A stretch of 64,000 bases of DNA from Streptomyces sp. YPW6 (GTDB taxonomy: Bacteria; Actinomycetota; Actinomycetes; Streptomycetales; Streptomycetaceae). A program made the position numbers and the translations under genes. The notes under the pieces were generated by a model that saw nothing but the letters and a program-made list of their open reading frames with translations, made no database searches and was not told the origin of the DNA. The stretch is taken from contig NZ_CP076457.1 in the NCBI RefSeq assembly GCF_018866325.1, positions 7,289,001 to 7,353,000 on the forward strand, given 5' to 3'. Each line of letters starts with the position of its first letter. The first letter of the stretch is position 1. Of this stretch, positions 16,563 through 26,011 are shown one piece after another.

Positions 16563-17608
16563 ACAAGACCACACCGGCCACCGTGCCCGCGGCGCAGGCC
16601 CCGGCACTCCCCGGGAACGCCCCCTCGCGTCCCGATGCCCACCCCGGGCGCTCCACCGGCTCCCGCCTCGGGGAACTCGTCCGGCGTCAGGGCGTCCTCG
16701 CGGTCCTGCTGACCGTCATCCTCATCGCCTCGTTCGTCTACCCGACGTTCGCCGGCCTCGACAACGCCCGCGGCATCACCGTCCAGGCGTCGTTCCTCGC
16801 GATCGTCGCGCTCGGCATGACCCTCGTCATCATCACCGGCGGAATCGATCTCTCCGTCGGGTCCGTCTTCGCCCTCGGCGGAGTCCTCGCCGCCTGGGCC
16901 TCCCCGTGGGGCTTCTTCGCCGCCCTGCTCGTCCCCCTGGTGGTCTGCGGTGCGATCGGCGTGGTCAACGGGCTGCTCATCGCCCGCGCCGGCATGGCGC
17001 CCTTCATCGTCACGCTCGCCAGTCTCCTCGCGGCGCGCGGCATGCTGCTCGCCTTCACCGACGAGGGGGCCACCACGTACCTGGTGCCCAAGGACTCCGC
17101 CTTCGCCGAGCTGGGCCAGGGCAGTGTCTGGGGCTTCGGCCACCCGGTCCTCATCGCGCTGGGCCTCTTCGGCGCGGGCGGCCTCCTCCTCCAGCGGACC
17201 TCCTTCGGGCAGACGCTGTTCGCGGTCGGCGGCAGCAGCGACGCGGCCACCCTGATGGGGCTGCCCGTCGCCCGGACGAAGATCCTCGTCTACACCCTCA
17301 GCGGGCTGCTCGCGGGACTGGCCGGAGCACTGAACGCCGCCCGGCTCTCCTCCGGTGTCACCATCGTCGGGGTCGGCATGGAACTGGACGCGATCTCCGC
17401 CGTCGTCATCGGCGGCACGCTCCTCATCGGCGGTGCCGGATCGGTCAGCGGCACCCTCTGGGGCGTCCTGCTGCTCGCCGTGATCCAGAATCTGATCAAC
17501 CAGATCGGCTCGCTCAACTCCTCGTACCAGTCGGTGGTCAGCGGCGGCTTCCTTATCGTGGTCGTGGTGGCACAGCGTTACCTCGCGCGCAGCCGGAGAA
17601 CCACCTGA
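16559..17608 (+). CDS. Sugar ABC transporter permease 2 (YjfF-like)
   Basis: 349 aa, same BPD_transp_2 family as permease 1 but distinct in sequence; family motif TGGIDLSVGS near residue 100 and a second loop MELDAISAVVIGG. A hydrophilic N-terminal tail of about 40 residues precedes the first helix. ATG 16559 overlaps the previous stop by 4 bp. Having two different permeases with one double ATPase is the hallmark of the galactofuranose-type YtfQRT-YjfF system rather than ribose or xylose systems, which use one permease. Confidence 0.88.
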   Translation: MNKTTPATVPAAQAPALPGNAPSRPDAHPGRSTGSRLGELVRRQGVLAVLLTVILIASFVYPTFAGLDNARGITVQASFLAIVALGMTLVIITGGIDLSVGSVFALGGVLAAWASPWGFFAALLVPLVVCGAIGVVNGLLIARAGMAPFIVTLASLLAARGMLLAFTDEGATTYLVPKDSAFAELGQGSVWGFGHPVLIALGLFGAGGLLLQRTSFGQTLFAVGGSSDAATLMGLPVARTKILVYTLSGLLAGLAGALNAARLSSGVTIVGVGMELDAISAVVIGGTLLIGGAGSVSGTLWGVLLLAVIQNLINQIGSLNSSYQSVVSGGFLIVVVVAQRYLARSRRTT

Positions 17609-17654
17609 GCCGTACGGATCGGGCCGAGTCGAACCAGGAAAGACAGGGAGTGCC

Positions 17655-18686
17655 GTGGGCGTCAGCCTCAAGGACGTAGCTCAACGGGCGGGCGTGTCCA
17701 TCAAGACCGTGTCGAACGTGGTCAACAACTACCAGCACGTCACCCCGAAGATGCGGGCCAAGGTGCAGCAGGCGATCGACGAGCTCGGCTACCGGCCGAA
17801 CCTCACCGCCCGTCATCTGCGCAAGGGCCGTACCGGCATCATCGCGCTGGCCGTCCCCGAGTTCGGCAACCCGTACTTCGCGGAGCTGGCCGGCGAGGTC
17901 GTCGACGCGGCGGCCCGGCACGACTACACCGTCCTGGTCGACCACACCGCGGGCGAGCGGGAGAAGGAACTGCTGGTCTGCCAGGGATTCCGCTCCCACG
18001 TCATCGACGGGCTCATCCTCAGCCCCATCCACCTGGAGACCGAGGACCTGATGGCCCGCACCGAGACCGCGCCGCTGGTGCTGCTCGGCGAACGCGAGTA
18101 CGAGGCCCCGTACGACCACATCGCCATCGACAACGTGGCCGCCGCCCGCGAGGCCGTCGCCCACCTCATCGCCCTGGGCCACCGGCGTATCGCCTTCCTC
18201 GGCTCCCGCACCGGCCGGGAACGCCAGCCCGCCCACCTCCGGCTGCGCGGCTGGCGCGAGGAGCTGGCCGCGTCCGGCATCACCCCCGACGAGTCCCTGG
18301 TCGTCGTCACCGACGGCTACGGCCGCGAGGACGGGGCCGCCGCGATGGCCTCCCTCCTCGACCGGGGCGAGCGGCCCGACGCCGTGTTCGCGTACAACGA
18401 CCTGATCGCGATCGGGGCCATGCGCACCATCACCGAACGCGGCCTCGCCATCCCGGACGACATCGCCGTCGTCGGCTTCGACGACATCGAGGAGAGCCGG
18501 TACGGGGCCACCACCCTCACCACCATCGCCCCGGACAAGGAGTCCATCGCCCGGCTCGCCGTCGACAGCCTCGTGGAACGCCTCGCCGGCACCCCCGTCG
18601 CAGAACCCCGGCGGCCCCGCCCCGGCCACCGCCTCGTCCTGCGTGAATCCACCGCGCACCGCGCGGCCTCCGGGCCGACCAGCTGA
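17655..18686 (+). CDS. LacI-family transcriptional regulator of the furanoside locus
   Basis: 343 aa. Residues 1-50 form the LacI helix-turn-helix (VSLKDVAQRAGVSIKTVSNV). A type 1 periplasmic-binding effector domain follows (GHRRIAFLG, VVGFDDIEES). GTG 17655 has AGGGAG 5 bp upstream. It is the fifth gene in the operon, 46 bp after permease 2, so its own expression depends on the operon and autoregulation is likely. It probably binds the AACGTT-centred sites upstream of the operon and both GH2 genes. The effector is presumably the imported sugar. Confidence 0.88.
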   Translation: MGVSLKDVAQRAGVSIKTVSNVVNNYQHVTPKMRAKVQQAIDELGYRPNLTARHLRKGRTGIIALAVPEFGNPYFAELAGEVVDAAARHDYTVLVDHTAGEREKELLVCQGFRSHVIDGLILSPIHLETEDLMARTETAPLVLLGEREYEAPYDHIAIDNVAAAREAVAHLIALGHRRIAFLGSRTGRERQPAHLRLRGWREELAASGITPDESLVVVTDGYGREDGAAAMASLLDRGERPDAVFAYNDLIAIGAMRTITERGLAIPDDIAVVGFDDIEESRYGATTLTTIAPDKESIARLAVDSLVERLAGTPVAEPRRPRPGHRLVLRESTAHRAASGPTS

Positions 18687-18762
18687 CCCTCCCCGCGAGG
18701 CCCTCCCGCACCCGGGACCCGGCGCAGCGACGCCCCTCCCCGCATCCTCCAAGGACTTCCTC

Positions 18763-19827
18763 ATGCCCACCGTGCACCGCACACCCTTCGGCCGCGCCCA
18801 CGGGCAGAGCGAGACCGATCTGTGGACCCTCGACTCCGGCACCGGCGTCCGGGCCGAGATCCTCACCTACGGCGGTGTCCTGCACAGCCTCACCGTGCCG
18901 GACACCGCGGGCGAACCCGGCCCGGTCGTGCGCTCGCTGCCCGCGCTCGACGACTACACCGACAAGAACCCGTACTTCGGGGCGATCGTCGGGCGGTACG
19001 CCAACCGCATCGCCCACGGCCGCTTCACCCTCGACGGAACCACCCACCACATCCCCGCCAACGACCGCGGCCACGCCCTGCACGGCGGCCCCGACGGCTT
19101 CCACACCAAGACCTGGCGGGCCACCGGGCACCGCACCGACACCACCGCCGTCCTCCGGCTCACCCTGCACAGCCCCGACGGCGACATGGGCTTCCCGGGC
19201 GCGCTCGACGTCACCGCCACCTACACCCTGGACACCGCCGGAACCCTCGCCGTCGACTACGCGGCCACCACCGACCGGCCCACCGTCGTCAGCCTCACCC
19301 ACCACGCCTACCTCAACCTCGGCGACGACGACATCCTCGGCCACACCCTCCAGGCCGACGCCGACGCCTACCTCCCCGTCGACGCCGGCTCCATCCCCGA
19401 GGGCCCGCCCGCCCCGGTGGCCGGCACCCCCTTCGACCTCACCGTCCCCCGCCGCATCGGCGAACGCCTCGACCACCGCGACGCCCAGCTGGAACGGGCC
19501 GGCGGCTACGACCACTGCTGGATCCTGCGCCCCGCGGCCCCCGGAACCCTGCGCCGTGCCGCCCGCCTCACCGCCCCCGGCGACCGGCGCACCCTGGAGC
19601 TGTGGACCACCGAACCGGGCCTCCAGATCTACACCGCCAACCAGCTCGACGGCGCGTTCACCGACGGCACCGGCCGCCGCCACCGGCGCCACGGCTCGCT
19701 CTGCCTGGAGACCCAGCACCTCCCGGACTCACCCAACCGCCCCGGCCACCCGAGCACGGTGCTGCGCCCCGGAGCCGTGCTGCGCAGCCGCACCGAATGG
19801 CGCTTCCCGCACCTGCGGGCACGGTAG
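18763..19827 (+). CDS. Aldose 1-epimerase (galactose mutarotase family)
   Basis: 354 aa. Family motifs include YGGVLHSL, GRYANRIAHG, the catalytic His region LTHHAYLNL and the proximal His in GHALHGGPDG. The enzyme interconverts alpha and beta anomers of free aldoses in the cytoplasm (no signal peptide). Start ATG 18763 follows AAGGA 8 bp upstream. It lies 76 bp after the LacI gene in the same direction and is probably the last gene of the sugar operon, where it would equilibrate the imported sugar before phosphorylation. The symbol galM would fit, but true sugar specificity is not known. Confidence 0.85.
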   Translation: MPTVHRTPFGRAHGQSETDLWTLDSGTGVRAEILTYGGVLHSLTVPDTAGEPGPVVRSLPALDDYTDKNPYFGAIVGRYANRIAHGRFTLDGTTHHIPANDRGHALHGGPDGFHTKTWRATGHRTDTTAVLRLTLHSPDGDMGFPGALDVTATYTLDTAGTLAVDYAATTDRPTVVSLTHHAYLNLGDDDILGHTLQADADAYLPVDAGSIPEGPPAPVAGTPFDLTVPRRIGERLDHRDAQLERAGGYDHCWILRPAAPGTLRRAARLTAPGDRRTLELWTTEPGLQIYTANQLDGAFTDGTGRRHRRHGSLCLETQHLPDSPNRPGHPSTVLRPGAVLRSRTEWRFPHLRAR

Positions 19828-19869
19828 CCGCGCATCCGGGCGGCCGGGCCGGCCGCATCCGGAAGGGCC

Positions 19870-19926
19870 GGCCGGGGCCGGACGGGTCGGCCGGGGCCGG
19901 ACGGGTCGGCCGGGGCCGGACGGGGC
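19870..19926. repeat. 19-bp direct repeat, three copies
   Basis: GGCCGGGGCCGGACGGGTC is repeated three times head to tail (last copy with one change) in the spacer after the epimerase gene. Related GC-rich units flank it. No coding role seen. Confidence 0.8.
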
Positions 19927-20090
19927 GGACGACGCCACCCGAGCACGGCAGGTGCGCCGTGGGATCCGGCACGCCCGGCCCCCGGGGCAGGCCCCCCCCG
20001 GAACGGGTCCCCCCGGGTGCAGGCCCTCCTGGAACAGGCCCCCCCTCGGTCCACCGGAATGGACGGCCCGGCCCGGTTGTTCGCACGGTC

Positions 20091-20507
20091 ATGACCTTCT
20101 CCGTTGATGTGACCGTGCGCGGCTACGAGCTCGACACCCAGGGCCACCTGAACCAGGCCGTCTACCTCCAGTACGCGGAGCACGCCCGCTGGGAGCTGCT
20201 GCGCGCCGCCGGACTGCCCCAGGAGAAGCTGCTGGCCGGCGGAATCGGCCCGGTGCAGCTGGAGGTCACGGTCAGGTACCGCCGCGAACTGCGCGGCGGC
20301 GAGCGCGTACGGGTCACCTGCTGGTTCGACTACGGCACCGGCAAGACGTTCACCCTGGAGCAGCAGATCCTCAAGGAGGACGGCACGGTGGCCGCGGAGA
20401 TCACCGGAGTGGCCGGCGTCCTCGACCTCACCGAACGCCGGCTCGTCGCGGACCCCCGGGGCCGCCTGGCGGCGCTGGCGGGCAACCCGGATCTGCTGAC
20501 CGGCTGA
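20091..20507 (+). CDS. Acyl-CoA thioesterase (4HBT hotdog fold)
   Basis: 138 aa single hotdog domain. The N-terminal TVRGYELDTQGHLNQAVYLQY carries the 4HBT catalytic region (Asp-x-x-Gly-His-Leu-Asn-x-Ala-x-Tyr), as in Pseudomonas 4-hydroxybenzoyl-CoA thioesterase-type and YbgC-type enzymes. It likely hydrolyses an acyl-CoA or acyl-ACP; the substrate is not inferable. It stands alone between the sugar operon and a converging DyP peroxidase gene. ATG 20091 gives the right length for the family. Confidence 0.85.
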   Translation: MTFSVDVTVRGYELDTQGHLNQAVYLQYAEHARWELLRAAGLPQEKLLAGGIGPVQLEVTVRYRRELRGGERVRVTCWFDYGTGKTFTLEQQILKEDGTVAAEITGVAGVLDLTERRLVADPRGRLAALAGNPDLLTG

Positions 20508-20576
20508 CACCGGGAGCGTCGTCCGGAGGACGGCCCCACCCGGACGGACGCCGGCGTCATCGTTGCCCCGCCGTGC

Positions 20577-20603
20577 GGGTGGCGGCCCCCGGTGCCGCCA
20601 CCC
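20577..20603. terminator. Bidirectional hairpin between thioesterase and DyP genes
   Basis: GGGTGGCGGC (20577-20586) pairs perfectly with GCCGCCACCC (20594-20603), loop 7 bases, in the gap between two converging genes. Confidence 0.6.
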
Positions 20604-20649
20604 GGCACCACGTGCTGGAGGGCGCGGACCGCACCGCGGCGGCGGCCTC

Positions 20650-21867
20650 TCAGGAACCGAGCAGGGCCGAGCCGTACCAGTCCGACGCGTCGGTCACCCC
20701 CGGCAGCGTGAGGAAGTAGCCGCCGCCCGTCGTGGTGCTGAAGTCCGCGAACCGTTCGCCCTCCAGCCGCCTCTGCACCGTCGCGAACTGCCGCTCCACA
20801 TCCCGCTGGTAGCAGCAGAAGACGAGCCCGACATCGAGCGTGCCGTCGGGAGCGAGGCCCCGGTCGACGTTGTAGCTCCGGCGCAGCAGGACCGAGTCCT
20901 CACTCCCGGGGGTACGGGGATTGGCCCGGCGGATGTGGGAGTCCAGCGGCGTCACCCGGCCCTGCGGGTCGCGCCCGTAGTCGAGCGGGTCGCTCTCCTT
21001 CTTCCCGTCCAGCGGTGCCCCGGTCGACTTGCGGCGGCCGAAGATCCGCTCCTGCTCGTCCAGCGGTACCCGGTCCCACGCCTCGGCCCTCAACCGGATC
21101 GTGCGCAGTACCTGGTAGCTCCCGCCACGCGCCCAGCCCGGCCCCTCCGGCCCGACCCAGACGAGCCGGTCCATCTCCCGCGCCGACGCGGTGTCCGGGT
21201 GCGCGGTCCCGTCCTTGAAGCCGGTGAACGACCGGGGGCTGCCCTCGGGGCGCGGCGGGTTCACGAACCCGTCGGCCCGCCACCGGGCCCGCAGCAGCCC
21301 GCCGGTCTCCCGCGCCAGATCCCGTACGACATGGAGGACGGCGTCCGGGTGCTGCGCGCACACCTGCACCGAGAGGTCCCCGTGGCAGCCGCCCGGTTCG
21401 AGCCGGTCCCCGGGGAAGCGCGGCATCCGGGTGAGTCCGGGCGGCCGTGCTCCCCGCAGGCCGAAACGCCGGTCGAACAGCGAGGCGCCCACCCCGACGG
21501 TGATCGTCAGCCGGTCCTCCGGTCCCCGCAGCGCTGCCACATCCGGATCCTTCGGGGTGACCCCGGCGGTGAGGACGCGGCACCGGACGGTCAACTTCCG
21601 CAAGAGCGCCTCCAGCTCCGCCCGGTCCCGCGCCAGCACGTCGAAGGCGACGAAACCGCCGAACCGCTGCTGCGGAGTGAGGATGCCCGCCTGGTGCGGC
21701 CCGTGGAACGGCACCCGGCCCTCGTCCGAGCCCGCCGCCGGGGCAGCGGAAGCGGCGCCCGCCGCCCCGGCGCCGATCAGCCCCGCGCCTCCCACCACAC
21801 TCGCGGCCCCCCGTACGAAGGTACGTCGACCGAGATGCGTGTCCCGGTGCTGGTCACTTTCCGTCAT
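20650..21867 (-). CDS. Tat-exported Dyp-type heme peroxidase
   Basis: 405 aa. N-terminal twin-arginine signal (GRRTFVRG, then a Gly/Ala-rich hydrophobic segment and SAAPAAG). The DyP signature GxxDG is present as GFKDG, and the proximal heme-ligand His lies in DSHIRRANPR, followed by the conserved Arg region LRRSYN. These enzymes oxidise dyes, phenolics or lignin-like compounds with H2O2; EfeB members act in iron uptake, but no efeUO genes are adjacent, so this is a stand-alone member. ATG 21867 has GAGGAA upstream. It diverges from the P450-rppA pair. Confidence 0.92.
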   Translation of the reverse strand: MTESDQHRDTHLGRRTFVRGAASVVGGAGLIGAGAAGAASAAPAAGSDEGRVPFHGPHQAGILTPQQRFGGFVAFDVLARDRAELEALLRKLTVRCRVLTAGVTPKDPDVAALRGPEDRLTITVGVGASLFDRRFGLRGARPPGLTRMPRFPGDRLEPGGCHGDLSVQVCAQHPDAVLHVVRDLARETGGLLRARWRADGFVNPPRPEGSPRSFTGFKDGTAHPDTASAREMDRLVWVGPEGPGWARGGSYQVLRTIRLRAEAWDRVPLDEQERIFGRRKSTGAPLDGKKESDPLDYGRDPQGRVTPLDSHIRRANPRTPGSEDSVLLRRSYNVDRGLAPDGTLDVGLVFCCYQRDVERQFATVQRRLEGERFADFSTTTGGGYFLTLPGVTDASDWYGSALLGS

Positions 21868-22132
21868 AGCCGTTCCTCTTCCCGCGAGTCGGACGGTCTG
21901 CTCTGGCTCTCATCTCTACCGCACGGAGCACCAGCTCAGCGCTGCTTCCTCCGTGCGGGCGGTACGCCTGGGCCCGGAGGCCGAGCGCCGGGGCGTGCGC
22001 CCCCCTGATCGGCTGATGGCGAACAGTGAGTGACATGTTTCCCGGCGCGGCGGGGGACACAGGGGAGGTCTGTTCCCGGGCCTGGCACCGGGATGCCCTG
22101 AACGTCCCGAACCGGCCATGGGGAGAACCTCG

Positions 22133-23353
22133 GTGGAGAACACCACGGTGCGACACGACGAAACCGTACGGACCTGCCCGTTCGACTACGCGGAGCAGCT
22201 CGAGTTCGACCCCCGGCTCAGGCACCTGCTGACCGAGGAGCCGGTGTCCCGGATCCGGATGGCGTACGGCGAGGGCGAGGCCTGGCTCGTCACCCGCTAC
22301 GACGACGTCCGGACGGTCACCACCGACCGGCGCTTCAGCCGCAGCGCCGTGCTCGGCCGTGACTTCCCCCGGATGACCCCGGAACCGATCGTCCAGGCCG
22401 AGTCCATCAACCTCATGGACCCGCCCGCCAGCAGCCGGCTCCGCAGCCTCGTCGCCAAGAGCTTCACCCCGCGCCGCGTCGAGCAGATGCGCGGCGGGAC
22501 CCAGCGCGTCGTCGACCGGCTGCTGGACGAGATGGCCGACGAGGGCGCGCCGGCCGACTTCGTCGCCCGCGTCTCCTCGCCGCTGCCGCTCATCACCATC
22601 TGCGAGGCGCTCGACATCCCCGAGGCCGACCGCCCCTGGCTGCGCGCCCACGCCATGACCATGATGAACGTCGGGGCGGCCGGCAAGCAGGACGCCGTAC
22701 GCGCCAAGGCGGAGCTGCGCGGCTACTTCCAGGAGCTGACCGCCGACCGCCGCCGCTCCCCGGGCGACGACCTCATCAGCACGCTGGCCACGGCCCGGGA
22801 CGGCGCCGAGCTGCTGGACGACGACGAACTCGCCGTCATGGCGATGGTCCTGCTCATCACGGGCCAGGACACCACCACCTACCAGCTCGGCAACATCGCC
22901 TACACCCTGCTCACCCGCCCGGAACTCCTCCACTCCCTCCGGGCCGAACCGGCCCGGCTGCCCCGCACCCTGGAGGAGCTGCTGCGCCACATCCCCTTCC
23001 GCAAGGGCGTCGGCATCCCGCGCATCGCCCTGGAGGACGTGGAGCTCGGCGGCGTCCTGATCAAGGCCGGGGACGTGGTGCACGTGTCCTATCTGACGGC
23101 CAACCGGGACGCCGCCAAGTTCGACCGCCCCGACGAGCTGGACCCCGACCGGCCGTCCATCCCCCACATGACGTTCGGCTGGGGCGCCCACCACTGCCTG
23201 GGCGCACCGCTGGCCACGATGGAGCTGGACGTGGCCTTCTCCACGCTGCTGACCCGCTTCCCGGCCCTGCGTCTGGACGTGCCGCCCGAGGACATCGAGT
23301 GGAACACGACGTCCATCTGGCGTTACCCGCTCGCCCTGCCCGTCACCTGGTGA
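22133..23353 (+). CDS. Cytochrome P450 next to rppA (CYP158-like)
   Basis: 406 aa from GTG 22133, chosen because GGGGAGA lies 7 bp upstream; ATG 22118 is an alternative adding five residues. Class I bacterial P450: I-helix oxygen-binding motif GQDTTT (from residue 244), K-helix ExxR in LEELLR, heme loop FGWGAHHCLGA with the Cys ligand at C355. It ends 34 bp before rppA. In other Streptomyces, rppA-linked P450s (P450mel, CYP158A2) couple the naphthol/flaviolin products into dark polymers, so a pigment-forming oxidative dimerisation is expected here. Confidence 0.9.
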   Translation: MENTTVRHDETVRTCPFDYAEQLEFDPRLRHLLTEEPVSRIRMAYGEGEAWLVTRYDDVRTVTTDRRFSRSAVLGRDFPRMTPEPIVQAESINLMDPPASSRLRSLVAKSFTPRRVEQMRGGTQRVVDRLLDEMADEGAPADFVARVSSPLPLITICEALDIPEADRPWLRAHAMTMMNVGAAGKQDAVRAKAELRGYFQELTADRRRSPGDDLISTLATARDGAELLDDDELAVMAMVLLITGQDTTTYQLGNIAYTLLTRPELLHSLRAEPARLPRTLEELLRHIPFRKGVGIPRIALEDVELGGVLIKAGDVVHVSYLTANRDAAKFDRPDELDPDRPSIPHMTFGWGAHHCLGAPLATMELDVAFSTLLTRFPALRLDVPPEDIEWNTTSIWRYPLALPVTW

Positions 23354-23387
23354 CGAGAGCCTCCGCTCCGAGATACGAGGAGAACCC

Positions 23388-24506
23388 ATGGCGACCCTGT
23401 GCAGACCCGCCATCGCTGTGCCCGAGCACGTCATCACGATGCAGCAGACCCTGGACCTGGCCCGCGAGACCCACGCCGGGCACCCGCAGCGCGATCTCGT
23501 CCTGCGGCTCATCCAGAACACCGGAGTGCAGACCCGGCACCTCGTGCAGCCCATCGAGGAGACCCTGAAGCACCCCGGATTCGAGCTCCGCAACCGGGTG
23601 TACGAGGCCGAGGCCAAGAGGCGGGTGCCCGACGTCGTCCGGCAGGCCCTCGCCCACGCCGAGACCGAGCCGTCCGAGATCGACCTCATCGTCTACGTCT
23701 CCTGCACGGGCTTCATGATGCCCTCGCTGACCGCGTGGCTCATCAACACCCTGGGCTTCAGGCCCGAGACCCGCCAACTGCCCATCGCCCAGCTCGGCTG
23801 CGCGGCCGGCGGCGCGGCCGTCAACCGCGCGCACGACTTCTGCGTGGCCTACCCCGACGCCAACGTCCTCATCGTCTCCTGCGAGTTCTGCTCGCTGTGC
23901 TACCAGCCCACCGACATCGGCGTCGGCTCACTGCTCTCGAACGGGCTCTTCGGGGACGCCCTCTCCGCCGCCGTCGTACGCGGACAGGGCGGCACGGGGA
24001 TGCGGCTGGAGCGCAACGCCTCGCACCTGGTGCCCGACACCGAGGACTGGATCTCCTACGCGGTCCGCGACACCGGATTCCACTTCCTGCTGGACAAGCG
24101 GGTCCCCGGCACCATGGAGATGCTCGCCCCGGTCCTCCAGGACCTGGTCGACCTGCACGGCTGGTCCGTCCCGGACATGGACTTCTTCATCGTGCACGCG
24201 GGCGGCCCGCGCATCCTGGACGACCTCTGCCACTTCCTGAAGCTGCCGCCCGAGATGTTCCGCTACAGCCGGGCCACCCTCACCGAACGCGGCAACATCG
24301 CCAGCTCCGTCGTCTTCGACGCGCTGGCCCGCCTCTTCGACGACGGCGGTGCCGCGGAGTCCGCGCAGGGCCTCATCGCCGGCTTCGGACCCGGCATCAC
24401 CGCCGAGGCGGCCGTGGGCAGCTGGACCCACGACGACCTCCGCCCGGCCGTCGAAGCCGGCCTCGACGAGCTGGAGCTGACCGCCGGCGTTGCGCTGTCC
24501 GGCTGA
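23388..24506 (+). CDS. rppA: 1,3,6,8-tetrahydroxynaphthalene synthase (type III PKS)
   Basis: 372 aa type III polyketide synthase, nearly canonical RppA in sequence (start MATLCRPAIAVPEH, end ELTAGVALSG). The catalytic Cys is C138 in IAQLGCAAGG, with the His and Asn of the triad in FIVHAGGPRI and ERGNIASS. It condenses five malonyl-CoA into 1,3,6,8-tetrahydroxynaphthalene, which oxidises to flaviolin and polymerises to a melanin-like pigment. ATG 23388 follows GAGGAGA. It is transcribed with the P450 just upstream. Confidence 0.96.
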   Translation: MATLCRPAIAVPEHVITMQQTLDLARETHAGHPQRDLVLRLIQNTGVQTRHLVQPIEETLKHPGFELRNRVYEAEAKRRVPDVVRQALAHAETEPSEIDLIVYVSCTGFMMPSLTAWLINTLGFRPETRQLPIAQLGCAAGGAAVNRAHDFCVAYPDANVLIVSCEFCSLCYQPTDIGVGSLLSNGLFGDALSAAVVRGQGGTGMRLERNASHLVPDTEDWISYAVRDTGFHFLLDKRVPGTMEMLAPVLQDLVDLHGWSVPDMDFFIVHAGGPRILDDLCHFLKLPPEMFRYSRATLTERGNIASSVVFDALARLFDDGGAAESAQGLIAGFGPGITAEAAVGSWTHDDLRPAVEAGLDELELTAGVALSG

Positions 24507-24605
24507 ACCGGCTAAGGCGACCGGCGGACGGAGACGAAGGAACGGGTGTTCGTGCTTCGCGGATGCACTCGCTCCGCGATCGGATCCCCATCCCGAGGAG
24601 AACGC

Positions 24606-25796
24606 ATGCGCCTGCCCGCCCGATGGGCCGCGGCCGCCCTGCTGCTGATCGCCCCGATGGTCGCCACCCCCGCCCCGGCCTCGGCCGACAGCGGCCCGGA
24701 AGGGGTCGTGGTGGAGCAGTCCACCCGGGCCGTACCCGGGCAGTACATCGTCACTCTGGAGCCCGAGCTCTCGCCGGACGCCGTCCTGCGGGAGCTCGGG
24801 CTCAGCCCGATGTTCCGCTACGCGAACGTCCTGCACGGCTTCGCCGCCACGCTCACCGCCGCCGAACTCGCCGCGGTACGGACCGTTCCCGGTGTCCTCG
24901 CCGTCGAGGAGAACGCCGAGGTCGCTGTGGAGGCCCCCAGGGCGGGAAGCCTCTTCGGGGCTCCCGCGGCCGGCTGGGGCACCGACCGCATCGACCAGCG
25001 CACCCTGCCGCTGGACGACGCCTTCACGACCACGGCCACCGGCGACGGCGTCAAGGTGTACGTCGTCGACACCGGCATCGACGCCGCGCACAGCGAGTTC
25101 GGCGGCCGGGTCGTCCAGGGGTACGACGCCGTCGGGGACGGCCGCGACGGCATGGACTGCAACGGACACGGCACCCATGTCGCCGGTACCGCGGGCGGTG
25201 CGACCTCCGGCGTAGCCGAGGACGCCTCGCTGGTGAACGTACGCGTCCTGAACTGCCAGGGCCGGGGCACCTGGGCCGGCATCCTCGCCGGGTTCGACTG
25301 GGTCGCCAAGGACGCCGAGCGCACCAAGGCCCCCGGCGTGCTGAACGCCTCGCTGGGCGGGGCGCGTTCCACCGCCGTCGACGCGGCGGTCGAGGCCGTC
25401 GCCGACGCCGGCGTGCTGCCCGTCGTGGCCGCCGGGAACGACGACCGCGACGCCTGCGACGTCTCCCCGGCCGCCGCCGACGGCGTGGTCACGGTCGGAG
25501 CGAGCGACCGGCAGGACCGGGAGACCTCCTTCAGCAACTGGGGCTCCTGCCTCGCGCTGTACGCCCCCGGGGCCGACATCGTCTCCGCCCGGCTCGGCGG
25601 CGGCACCGTCTCGCTGAACGGCACCTCCATGGCCAGCCCCCACGTCGCGGGCGTCGCCGCGCTCTACAAGGAGGAGAACCCCTCGGCCTCGCCCGCCGCC
25701 GTCGCGCGATGGCTGACGGACACGGCCACCCCCGGCGTGCTCCTCGGTCTCGGCCAGGGCTCGCCCGACCGGCTGCTGTACACCGGCGGCCTCTGA
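24606..25796 (+). CDS. Secreted subtilisin-like serine protease (S8)
   Basis: 396 aa preproenzyme. ATG 24606 (GAGGAGA upstream) gives a signal peptide ending PAPASADS, an I9 propeptide (VPGQYIVTLE to VLAVEENAEV) and a mature S8 domain. Catalytic triad: D155 in VVDTGID, H188 in GHGTHVAG and S341 in GTSMASPH. Proteinase K-like subgroup features are visible (GTWAGILAG). It has no C-terminal extension. A hairpin follows the stop. It would act outside the cell. Confidence 0.93.
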   Translation: MRLPARWAAAALLLIAPMVATPAPASADSGPEGVVVEQSTRAVPGQYIVTLEPELSPDAVLRELGLSPMFRYANVLHGFAATLTAAELAAVRTVPGVLAVEENAEVAVEAPRAGSLFGAPAAGWGTDRIDQRTLPLDDAFTTTATGDGVKVYVVDTGIDAAHSEFGGRVVQGYDAVGDGRDGMDCNGHGTHVAGTAGGATSGVAEDASLVNVRVLNCQGRGTWAGILAGFDWVAKDAERTKAPGVLNASLGGARSTAVDAAVEAVADAGVLPVVAAGNDDRDACDVSPAAADGVVTVGASDRQDRETSFSNWGSCLALYAPGADIVSARLGGGTVSLNGTSMASPHVAGVAALYKEENPSASPAAVARWLTDTATPGVLLGLGQGSPDRLLYTGGL

Positions 25797-25803
25797 CGAT
25801 CGG

Positions 25804-25852
25804 CCGGGCGGCCCGTCCGGCTCCCCGCGACGGGACCGGACAGGCCGCCCGG
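25804..25852 (+). terminator. Hairpin terminator after subtilase gene
   Basis: CCGGGCGGCC-c-GTCCGG pairs with CCGGAC-a-GGCCGCCCGG, a 16-bp stem with a C/A bulge, starting 8 bp past the stop codon. Confidence 0.7.
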
Positions 25853-26011
25853 CTGTTGCCGTAACGGTGGACGCTCTCTCATTTCTCTGCAACTCTCTGA
25901 CGACACAACGCAAAACAGGCCGCAGCATACGCAGAAACTCGTGTTCCCTGGCTGCGGTCACAGAGCCGCGCCCTCGGCGCGCCCTGCGCCGAGGCCGAAG
26001 ATCGGGGAGCT

